Shown piece after piece: positions 7,925 through 13,888 of a stretch of DNA of 15,373 nt. The position numbers were made by a program, and so were the translations under genes. Source of the stretch: Paracoccaceae bacterium (lineage in GTDB: Bacteria; Pseudomonadota; Alphaproteobacteria; Rhodobacterales; Rhodobacteraceae); NCBI GenBank assembly GCA_003500165.1, contig DNSZ01000030.1, forward strand, positions 1-15,373. The letters are read 5' to 3'. Under the pieces are notes generated by a model. That model was not told the origin of the DNA. It ran no database searches and was given only the letters and a program-made list of their open reading frames with translations. Every line of letters starts with the position of its first letter. Positions within the stretch are counted from its first letter, which is position 1.

Positions 7925-7942
7925 GTCCGGCGGGCGCTGCGA

Positions 7943-9295
7943 TCACTTGATCGCGTCCCAGGAGGCCTGGATGTCGGCCGCAACTTCGGCCGCATCTTTG
8001 CCGCCGGCATAATCGACCATGCCGGTCCAGAAGGTGCCCGCGCCCACCGCGCCGGGCATCAGGTCGGAGCCGTCGAAGCGGAAGGTGTCCGCGCCCAGCA
8101 GGATCTCGCCCATCTTCCTGAGCGTGGAGTCGCCATAGGTTTCGGTGTTGACGCCGGTATGCGGGGTCAGAAAGCCCGTCTGCGCCATCCAGACCTCATG
8201 CGCGATCGGCGTGGTCAGCCAGTCCATGAAGACCCGCGTGGCATCCGAAACGTTGGTCATCGCCCAGAGCGTGCCCGCGCCCAGCACCGGCCGGCCGAGG
8301 TCCTTTTCGGCGAAGGCCGGGAAGTAGAAGAAATCGACATCCTCGCCGATGACCGAGCCTTCGGGAAAGAAGGACGGGATGAAGCTTGCCTGCCGATGCA
8401 TGTAGCATTGCGGCGGGACCGCAAAGAGCCCCTTGGGCGAATCGCGGAAATCGGTCGAGGCGACGGCCTCGGCGCCGCCGGCAACATAGGCGTCGTTGCG
8501 CGCGAAGGTGCCGAAGGTTTCGATCGCCTCGACGATACGCGGATCGTCGAACGGAATCTCGTTGGTGACCCAGCCATCATAGACCTCGGGCGGCTGGGTG
8601 CGCAGCAGGATATCCTCGACCCAGTCGGTGGCCGGCCAGCCGGTGGCCCCGCCCGATCCCAGCCCGATGCACCACGGCGTCTCGCCCTCTTCGGCGATCT
8701 GTGCGGTCAGCGCGAGCAGCTCCTCCATCGTCTCGGGCACGTCATATCCCGCATCCTCGAAATTCTCGGGCACGTACCAGACCAGCGACTTCAGGTCGAT
8801 CTTGTAGGGAAAGGCATAGAATTGGCTCGCCCCATCGGGGCCCGCATAGCTGCCCAGCGAGACCCAGGAATCGCCCGCCGCATAGTTTTCCGCGGTCCAC
8901 GCCGCCATGTCGTCGCCAAGCGGCGCCAGGAAGCCCTTGGCGGCCAGATCGGCGGCCAGCCCGGGTTGCGGGAACACCGCGATGTTGGGGGGCGAGCCGG
9001 CCTCGGCATCGATGACGATCTGCTGCTCGAAGCTGTCCGATCCGGCATACTGGACATCGGCGCCGGTCGCGGCCTCGAAATAGGCGATCATGCTTTCGAC
9101 CAGATCGCGGTCCTGGCCCAGCCACGGCCCCATGATGGTGACCGTTTCGCCGGCCAGGTCATGCGCCGCGGCGAAGGCATCATAGCTTTGCCAGTCGAAC
9201 CCGTCGGTTCCCGGTGCGATGACCAGATCCTGGGCGGTGGCACCGCTGGCCGCCAGCGCGGCCGCTGCCACGCCGCTCATCAGAACGCGTTTCAT
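7943..9295 (-). CDS. aglE: Alpha-glucoside ABC transporter substrate-binding protein AglE
   Basis: The periplasmic receptor that captures alpha-glucosides and delivers them to AglFG. The 450-residue precursor starts MKRVLMSGVAAAALAASGATA, a Sec signal peptide (basic n-region, Ala-rich core) with a likely cleavage after ATA at residue 21 or nearby; there is no lipobox cysteine, so the protein should be soluble. The mature part is a family 1 extracellular binding protein with GETVTIMGPWLGQDRDL near the N-terminus, a hinge region with YAFPYKIDLKSLVWYVP, and conserved aromatic and acidic segments such as PATDWVEDILL and VDFFYFPAF. ATG at 9295 is preceded by GGGAGG 6 nt upstream; the open frame continues antisense through the divergent beta-glucosidase gene but that part is not coding. 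It is the first gene of the operon and is separated from aglF by 59 bp containing a hairpin. Confidence 0.93.
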   Translation of the reverse strand: MKRVLMSGVAAAALAASGATAQDLVIAPGTDGFDWQSYDAFAAAHDLAGETVTIMGPWLGQDRDLVESMIAYFEAATGADVQYAGSDSFEQQIVIDAEAGSPPNIAVFPQPGLAADLAAKGFLAPLGDDMAAWTAENYAAGDSWVSLGSYAGPDGASQFYAFPYKIDLKSLVWYVPENFEDAGYDVPETMEELLALTAQIAEEGETPWCIGLGSGGATGWPATDWVEDILLRTQPPEVYDGWVTNEIPFDDPRIVEAIETFGTFARNDAYVAGGAEAVASTDFRDSPKGLFAVPPQCYMHRQASFIPSFFPEGSVIGEDVDFFYFPAFAEKDLGRPVLGAGTLWAMTNVSDATRVFMDWLTTPIAHEVWMAQTGFLTPHTGVNTETYGDSTLRKMGEILLGADTFRFDGSDLMPGAVGAGTFWTGMVDYAGGKDAAEVAADIQASWDAIK

Positions 9296-9456
9296 GTCGA
9301 TCCTCCCATGGCCCTGACGGGCGCGTTTATCCCTTCGCTGTGGCGCCTTTCCCTGCCGGCCGGCACCGTTTCCCCGACCCTGCCGAAGCCCCCGGGGCCT
9401 GTCAAGGACGCCGCCGCCCTTGCGCCCCGGGGCGGTTTCTGGCTTGGCTGGTCGCC
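9296..9456. promoter_or_regulatory. Divergent control region between aglE and the GH1/glk pair
   Basis: This 161-bp gap must hold the aglE promoter and probably that of the GH1-glk pair. On the minus strand an exact TTGACA lies at 9405-9400, but no good -10 follows at 16-18 bp (CAGGGT at 17 bp). Three short perfect palindromes are present: TGCCGGCCGGCA (9354-9365), CCCCGGGG (9390-9397, immediately downstream of that TTGACA) and GCCCCGGGGC (9424-9433). The two CCCCGGGG-type sites are centred on CG, like LacI-family operators, but lack the A/T-rich arms usually seen, so they may be chance at this base composition. Confidence 0.3.
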
Positions 9457-10776
9457 ATGACCGAGCCCCGCCTTGCCCTGTCCCGCGCCGATTTCCCGCC
9501 CGCATTCCTGTTCGGCGCGGCAACCTCGGCCTATCAGATCGAGGGCCATGGCACGGGCGGCGCTGGCGTCTGCGAATGGGACACGTTCGCCGCCACCCCG
9601 GGCAATGTCGCCCGCGCCGAGGATGGCCGGGTCGCCTGCGATCACTATCACCGCTTTGCCGGGGACCTCGATCTGTGCGCCGGGGCGGGGTTTGACGCCT
9701 ATCGCTTCTCGACCTCCTGGGCGCGGGTGATGCCCGAAGGTCGGGGGGCGGTGAACGCGGCCGGGCTCGATTTCTACGACCGGCTGGTCGATGCCGCCTG
9801 CGAACGCGGGCTGAAGCCGTTCCTGACGCTCTATCACTGGGAACTGCCCGCCGCGCTGGCCGATCTGGGTGGCTGGCGCAACCGCGACATCGCCGGCTGG
9901 TTCGGCGATTTCGCCACCGTGGTGGGGCGGCGCATCGGCGACCGGGTGCATGCCGCCGCACCGATCAACGAGCCCTGGTGCATCGCCTGGCTCAGCCATT
10001 TCATCGGCCAGCACGCGCCGGGGCTGCGCGACATCCGCGCCACCGCCCGGGCGATGCACCATGTCGGGCTGGCCCATGGCACCGCGATCGCGGCGCTGCG
10101 CGGGCTGGGCATGGGCAATCTGGGCGCGGTCATCAATCTCGAATACCCGCTGCCGGCCGATGACAGCCCGGCCGCGGCGGCCGCGGCGGCGCGCTATGAC
10201 GCGATCTACAACCGGTTCTTCCTGTCCGGCATGCTGGCCGGGCGCTATCCCGACGCGGTGCTGGCAGGGCTTGGCCCGCATCTGCCGGAGCGCTGGCAGG
10301 ACGATTTCGCCACGATCGCGGCGCCGCTCGATTGGGTCGGGCTCAACTATTACACCTGCAAGCGGATCGCGGCCGCAGACGGGCCCTGGCCGAACTGTGC
10401 CGAACGGCCGGGGCCGTTGCCGAAAACCGATATCGGCTGGGAAATCTACCCCGACGGCCTGTTCGACTTCCTGACCCGCATTTGGCGCGAGCATACCGGC
10501 GATCTGCCGCTTTACGTCACCGAGAACGGCATCGCCACCGCCGGGATCGACGACCGCGCCCGCATCGCCTATCTCGACGCGCATCTCGACGCCGCCCGGC
10601 GGGCGATCGCCGCGGGCGTGCCGCTGCGGGGCTATTTCGTCTGGTCGCTGCTCGACAATTACGAATGGTCGCTCGGCTACGACAAGCGGTTCGGCATCGT
10701 CGAGGTCGATTTCGACAGCCAGACGCGACGGCCGAAAGCCTCGTGGCGCGCGCTTCGGGCCGCGCTGGCGGGATGA
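9457..10776 (+). CDS. Beta-glucosidase, GH1 family
   Basis: An intracellular retaining beta-glycosidase, 439 residues, the normal length for bacterial GH1 enzymes. The N-terminal signature reads FPPAFLFGAATSAYQIEG, followed by ACDHYHRF and YRFSTSWARVMPEG. The acid/base is E172 in INEPWCIAW and the nucleophile E356 in LYVTENGIA. Near the C-terminus GYFVWSLLDNYEWSLGYDKRFGIVEVDF supplies the substrate-binding Glu/Trp motif. No signal peptide is present. ATG at 9457 is chosen because it sits just ahead of the conserved FPP motif; an upstream in-frame GTG at 9340 would add 39 unconserved residues. The Shine-Dalgarno is weak. The stop overlaps the glk start by ATGA, so both products are made together and released glucose goes directly to glucokinase. 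Beta-glucoside specificity is the usual one, but beta-galactoside or beta-fucoside activity is common in the family. Confidence 0.93.
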   Translation: MTEPRLALSRADFPPAFLFGAATSAYQIEGHGTGGAGVCEWDTFAATPGNVARAEDGRVACDHYHRFAGDLDLCAGAGFDAYRFSTSWARVMPEGRGAVNAAGLDFYDRLVDAACERGLKPFLTLYHWELPAALADLGGWRNRDIAGWFGDFATVVGRRIGDRVHAAAPINEPWCIAWLSHFIGQHAPGLRDIRATARAMHHVGLAHGTAIAALRGLGMGNLGAVINLEYPLPADDSPAAAAAAARYDAIYNRFFLSGMLAGRYPDAVLAGLGPHLPERWQDDFATIAAPLDWVGLNYYTCKRIAAADGPWPNCAERPGPLPKTDIGWEIYPDGLFDFLTRIWREHTGDLPLYVTENGIATAGIDDRARIAYLDAHLDAARRAIAAGVPLRGYFVWSLLDNYEWSLGYDKRFGIVEVDFDSQTRRPKASWRALRAALAG

Positions 10777-11753
10777 CCGGGCTCGCGCTCGTCGCCGATG
10801 TCGGCGGGACCAACACCCGGGTCGGGCTGGCGCGCGACGGGACGGTCGCGCCCGACACCGTGGCGCGATTTGCCAATGCGAACTTTGCCGACCTGCCGGC
10901 GGTGATCGCGGCCTATCTGGCCGACCGGCGGCCCGGCCCGATCGGCAGCGCAGCGGCGGCGGTGGCCGGCCCGGTGCGCGACGGCGCCGCGCGGCTGACC
11001 AATCGCGACTGGGCGATCACCCGCGACGACCTTGCCCGGGCGACCGGCGCCGAGACGGTCTCGATCCTCAACGATCTGCAGGCCCAGGGCCACGCCACCG
11101 ACCATCTGCCGGCCGACAGGCTGATCCCGCTGATCGCCGGCGCACCGGCCGGCCCGAATGCAGCGAAGCTCGTCATCGGGGTGGGGACCGGGTTCAACAT
11201 CGCGCCGGTGTTCGACACCCGGGCCGGCCGTTTCGTGCCCCCGGCCGAGGCGGGCCATGTCTGCCTGCCCGTGCGCAACGACGAGGATCGCCGGCTGAGC
11301 GCGTATCTCGCCGAACGGCACGGCTTTCCCAGTGTCGAAGAGGCGTTGTCGGGGCGCGGGCTGGGGCATCTTCACGGCTTCCTCGGTGGTATCGCGGGCC
11401 GCCCGGCGGCCGAGATCCTGGCCGATGCCGCCGCCGGCGCGGCGCTGGCCGTCCGCACCGTGCGGCTGTTCGCGCGGCTGCTGGCGCAGCATGCGGGCGA
11501 TCTGGCGCTGACGCTGCTGCCCTTTGGCGGGGTCTATCTGACCGGCGGCGTGGCACGCGCGCTGGCCCGCTGGCTGGCCGGCCCCGATGTCGCGGCTGCG
11601 TTTCGCGACAAGGGGCGGTTTTCGGACTTCATGGCGGCGTTCGGGATGGCCATCATCAATGACGATTTCGCCGCGCTCACCGGCTGCGCGGCGCATCTGG
11701 AAATCCTTGGCCGACGCCCCGCGATGGCGGCACGATTTTCTAGAAAATCGTGA
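10773..11753 (+). CDS. glk: Glucokinase
   Basis: Phosphorylates glucose with ATP to glucose 6-phosphate, supplying the Entner-Doudoroff pathway. The 326 residues match the Glk family (not ROK) in length. The phosphate-binding motif is VADVGGTNTRVGLA (7-20), followed by LTNRDWAIT (75-83). SILNDLQAQGHA contains the catalytic base D101, and VGTGFNIAPVF and PAEAGHVCLPV follow. A second glycine-rich segment LTGGVAR sits near the C-terminus, and the last conserved block is FMAAFGMAIINDDFAALTG. The start codon overlaps the GH1 stop by ATGA. The final residues RFSRKS and most of the stop codon are encoded by the first palindrome of the repeat array (11731-11752), so this basic tail is probably not part of the original enzyme and is unlikely to be needed for activity. 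Confidence 0.93.
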   Translation: MTGLALVADVGGTNTRVGLARDGTVAPDTVARFANANFADLPAVIAAYLADRRPGPIGSAAAAVAGPVRDGAARLTNRDWAITRDDLARATGAETVSILNDLQAQGHATDHLPADRLIPLIAGAPAGPNAAKLVIGVGTGFNIAPVFDTRAGRFVPPAEAGHVCLPVRNDEDRRLSAYLAERHGFPSVEEALSGRGLGHLHGFLGGIAGRPAAEILADAAAGAALAVRTVRLFARLLAQHAGDLALTLLPFGGVYLTGGVARALARWLAGPDVAAAFRDKGRFSDFMAAFGMAIINDDFAALTGCAAHLEILGRRPAMAARFSRKS

Positions 11754-11781
11754 TCGACAGAGTTTTCTAGAAAACTCTGTC
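11731..11781. repeat. Palindrome pair 1 (units A and B) at the 3' end of glk
   Basis: Two adjacent perfect palindromes. Unit A is at 11731-11752 with arms CACGATTTTC and GAAAATCGTG around TA (22 bp). Unit B is at 11756-11781 with arms GACAGAGTTTTC and GAAAACTCTGTC around TA (26 bp). They share the core TTTTCTAGAAAA but have different, self-complementary outer arms; their centres are 27 bp apart. The stretch is far more A/T-rich than its surroundings. Unit A overlaps the last codons of glk. Each strand can form two consecutive stable hairpins. Confidence 0.9.
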
Positions 11782-11788
11782 AGGTCAC
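11782..11788. repeat. Left copy of the 7-bp direct repeat flanking the IS relic
   Basis: AGGTCAC occurs here and again at 12417-12423, on either side of the IS5-like remnant. It may be the remains of a target-site duplication; the bases directly outside and inside differ. A 7-bp match could also be chance. Confidence 0.4.
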
Positions 11789-12416
11789 CGCGGCGCTGTT
11801 GCAAAAATCCTGTGAGGGATTCACCTCGTGAATCCAGCGTGGTAGCTCGTCTGCATGCGCTGACCCACGCGCCGAACCTGCAGGGCCAGGAAGGGGCCGG
11901 CCCACCATGAAGCGCGCAGGCGGCGCGGCTCGACGATCTGGTTCGACCCCGGGATGCGCTGGGAAGCTGCGCCGACAGGCAGGCGCGGCCGCCAGCGGAC
12001 CCGCAGCGACGCCGCCATCCAGGCCCGCCTCTCGATGAAGGTGCGCTTCGGCATGGCGCTCCGGCAGACGACCGGGTTCGCCGGCACCTGCCGCTCGGCA
12101 GCACCGGGATCAAGCGCGAGGGCGAAGGCGGGGGCGCGCCCGCAAGCATGGCGGGCATCGCAATACCCAGGCCGCACACTCTGGCGACGAGGGAGCGGAT
12201 ATCACCGCCGAAGCCGCGTCGAGACCAGGATGCACGGCGAGAAACCGCCGGGCCAGCGGCTCATGGCACGGGATTTCGACCGCCAGGTCGCGGCACTCCA
12301 GGTCCGTATCGCCGTCCGAAACGGCGATACCGCGCTCGGCCCACCCGTCACGCAGGCCGTCGGACAAGTCTGTCCGGGGAAAGCGGAAGCGCGACCGTCA
12401 GAAAACCTGTGCAACA
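11789..12416 (+). mobile_element. Decayed IS5-family insertion sequence (non-autonomous remnant)
   Basis: About 628 bp bearing a broken IS5-type transposase. The left end reads GGCGCTGTTGCAAAAATCC (from 11792) and the right end, on the other strand, GACCTTGTTGCACAGG (from 12421 inwards): imperfect terminal inverted repeats of the GGCTTTGTTGCA type known from IS5-family elements. The limits given are those set by the flanking AGGTCAC direct repeat; alignment of the inverted repeats alone would place the ends at 11792 and 12421, so the exact borders are uncertain by a few bases. The element is shorter than a complete member (about 1 kb) through internal deletion. The left 60 bp contain GGGATTCACCTCGTGAATCC, an inverted repeat in the subterminal leader. 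Confidence 0.75.
11855..12378 (+). pseudogene. IS5-family transposase remnant, frameshifted and internally deleted
   Basis: Three pieces of an IS5-type transposase are recognisable from memory of the family. The N-terminal part (about 11906-12087) contains RRRGSTIWFDPGMRWEAAPTG and then MKVRFGMALRQTTGF. A middle scrap in another frame (from 12085) reads HLPLGSTGIKREGEG, and the C-terminal part reads LWRRGSGYHRRSRVETRMH and then LMARDFDRQVAALQVRIAVRNG. The probable original ATG (11855) is followed after one codon by TGA. In the middle scrap the expected catalytic Asp of the VDSTGIK motif is Gly, and most of the DDE core between the scrap and the C-terminal block is missing. The coding frame of the last part runs on past the element to 12502. 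It cannot encode an active transposase, and no other copy is in the window. Confidence 0.8.
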
Positions 12417-12423
12417 AGGTCAC
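12417..12423. repeat. Right copy of the 7-bp direct repeat flanking the IS relic
   Basis: Second AGGTCAC, overlapping the first three bases of the third palindrome. If it and the left copy are a target-site duplication, the insertion point was between palindromes two and three of the array. Confidence 0.4.
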
Positions 12424-12469
12424 GATCTTCTGGAAGATCGTGCAATACAGGATTTTCCAGAAAATCCTG
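12421..12469. repeat. Palindrome pair 2 (units A' and B') at the 3' end of the dehydrogenase gene
   Basis: Two adjacent inverted repeats. Unit A' is at 12421-12442 with arms CACGATCTTC and GAAGATCGTG around TG. Unit B' is at 12448-12469 with arms CAGGATTTTC and GAAAATCCTG around CA. Their centres are 27 bp apart, exactly as in pair 1, and the pair aligns to 11731-11779 without gaps at 37 of 49 positions. It begins 17 bp beyond the stop of the convergent dehydrogenase gene, so it could act in that gene's 3' untranslated region. Confidence 0.88.
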
Positions 12470-12486
12470 CGCGTGGCGGGAAACGA

Positions 12487-13740
12487 TCAACTCCGCGCAT
12501 AAGCGCAGGCGCCGCGCGCGCGGATGCCCTCGACCAGGCGCTCGGCCGCCACCGCATAGGCCGCCCGGCGCAGCCCGGTATCCAGCCGGTCGGCCATCGT
12601 CGCGACGGCGCGGGCGCGGTCGCGCATCGCCTCGGCCAGCAGCCTTTCGGCCTCGGCCTCGGCCAGCGGCATGCCCGACCGACCCTGCTGCCATTCGAGC
12701 CAGCTGACGAAGACGCCGCCGGCATTGGCCAGGATGTCGGGGATCACCGCGATGCCCCGCTCTCGCAGGGCGATATCGGCGTCCGGCGACACCGGGCCGT
12801 TGGCGATTTCAAGGATCGCGCGGCAGTCCAACGCGCCCACCGTGCCGGTGTGCACCTGATGGCCCAGGGCGGCGGGCACCAGAAGCGCGCAGTCGATGCC
12901 GAGAATCGCGTCGGCGGGTGCGGCCCGCGCGCCATCGGCGGCGGCGACGCTGTTGCCGGCGGCCTTGGCGGCGTCGAGTGCATCGAGGTCGAGCCCCCCC
13001 TCGGCCAGCGCCATGCCGCGGCTGTCGGCCACCGCGACCAGGCGCCAACCGGCCGCCACGGCAGCGCGAGCAAAGGCCCGCCCGCCATTGCCATAGCCCT
13101 GCAACGCGATCCGTCGGTCCCCGTCGCCGAGGCCGAGCGTGCCGCGAAGCGCCTCGAGCACATGATACGCGCCGCGCCCGGTCGCCGTATCGCGGGCGGC
13201 CAGCCCGCCCAGAACGGGCGGCTTGCCGGTGACCACATGGCGGGCGTGGCGGCTGTGGATCGCGCCCCATTCATCGGCGATCCATGCCATCTCCATCGGG
13301 CCGGTCCCCATATCGGGAGCCGGGATGTCGCGTTCGGGGCCGATCACCCAGGCCAGCCTTTCGGTGAAGGCGCGCACCATCCGCTCGCGCTCGGCCTCGG
13401 AGAGTGCGCGCGGATCGGCCTCGATACCGCCCTTGGCGCCGCCAAATGGCAGCCCCATCAGCGCGCATTTCACCGTCATCAGAAAGGCCAGCGCGCGCAC
13501 CTCGTCGGAATCGACATCCGGATGGATACGGATGCCGCCCTTGGTAGGCCCCAGCGTGTCGTCATAGCGACAGCGCCATGCCTTGAAGGTCTGCATCCGG
13601 CCGTCGTCGCGCCGGATCGGCAGCGAGACCGAGATCGTTTCGCGCGGATATTTCTGAACCTCGAACAGCGCCTCCTCGGCGCCGATGGTGCCCGCCGCCT
13701 CCAGCAGACGTTCGCGCAATTCGCTGATGGTGTCGCCCAT
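12487..13740 (-). CDS. Glu/Leu/Phe/Val dehydrogenase (glutamate dehydrogenase-like)
   Basis: An NAD(P)-dependent oxidative deaminase interconverting an amino acid (most likely glutamate) and its 2-oxo acid plus ammonium. At 417 residues it has the size of the RocG/GudB-type hexameric glutamate dehydrogenases, larger than leucine dehydrogenases (about 350). Substrate-side motifs are DDTLGPTKGGIRIHP with K67, TVKCALMGLPFGGAKGG with K91 and catalytic K103, and PAPDMGTG with D143. The nucleotide-binding fold follows at IALQGYGNGGRAF, and VVAVADSRG-like sequence ends the next strand in an acidic residue, which mildly favours NAD. The segment EIANGPVSPDAD and NAGGVFVSWLEW are typical of the C-terminal half. 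ATG at 13740 has AAGGGG 7 nt upstream; the open frame further upstream lies in the control region of torC. It is transcribed divergently from torC and convergently to glk. Confidence 0.88.
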   Translation of the reverse strand: MGDTISELRERLLEAAGTIGAEEALFEVQKYPRETISVSLPIRRDDGRMQTFKAWRCRYDDTLGPTKGGIRIHPDVDSDEVRALAFLMTVKCALMGLPFGGAKGGIEADPRALSEAERERMVRAFTERLAWVIGPERDIPAPDMGTGPMEMAWIADEWGAIHSRHARHVVTGKPPVLGGLAARDTATGRGAYHVLEALRGTLGLGDGDRRIALQGYGNGGRAFARAAVAAGWRLVAVADSRGMALAEGGLDLDALDAAKAAGNSVAAADGARAAPADAILGIDCALLVPAALGHQVHTGTVGALDCRAILEIANGPVSPDADIALRERGIAVIPDILANAGGVFVSWLEWQQGRSGMPLAEAEAERLLAEAMRDRARAVATMADRLDTGLRRAAYAVAAERLVEGIRARGACAYARS

Positions 13741-13814
13741 GGCCGCCCCTTCCCGTCCGATGCGATCGAGCCAAGCATGGCGGCGCGGAAATGGCCAGCA
13801 CTGTCCGAGCATCG

Positions 13815-13829
13815 TGACATGACATGTCA
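13815..13829. promoter_or_regulatory. TGACA tandem/palindromic element between the dehydrogenase gene and torC
   Basis: TGACATGACATGTCA combines a direct repeat of TGACA with a perfect 10-bp palindrome TGACATGTCA (13820-13829). It ends 7 bp before a candidate torC -35 hexamer, a suitable place for an activator such as a TorR/DorR response regulator. The half-sites are too close together for an FNR box (TTGAT-N4-ATCAA). The identity of the binding protein is unknown. Confidence 0.35.
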
Positions 13830-13836
13830 ATTCAGG

Positions 13837-13865
13837 TTTACACTCCGGCCGGGCTGTGGCAGGAT
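13837..13865 (+). promoter_or_regulatory. Candidate promoter of torC
   Basis: TTTACA (13837-13842, 5 of 6 matches to the -35 consensus) is followed after 17 bp by CAGGAT (13860-13865, 3 of 6). It would start transcription near 13872, leaving a short leader with the GGAGG ribosome binding site at 13878-13882. The weak -10 fits an activator-dependent promoter; found by eye only. Confidence 0.3.
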
Positions 13866-13888
13866 GGCGCGGCATTCGGAGGAGTGTC

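Noticed and set aside
11731..12469. CRISPR array
   Set aside because: Only four units, each itself a palindrome, with spacers of 3-5 bp between units and no cas genes; the structure is one of tandem hairpins, not repeats with unique 30-40 bp spacers.
11954..12502. A 182-codon open frame that could be called a small protein
   Set aside because: It is the in-frame fusion of transposase N- and C-terminal fragments left by internal deletion, running on into the palindromes; it is better described as a pseudogene.
13820..13830. FNR box upstream of torC
   Set aside because: The TGAC and GTCA half-sites are separated by 2 bp, giving a 12-bp site instead of the 14-bp TTGAT-N4-ATCAA arrangement.
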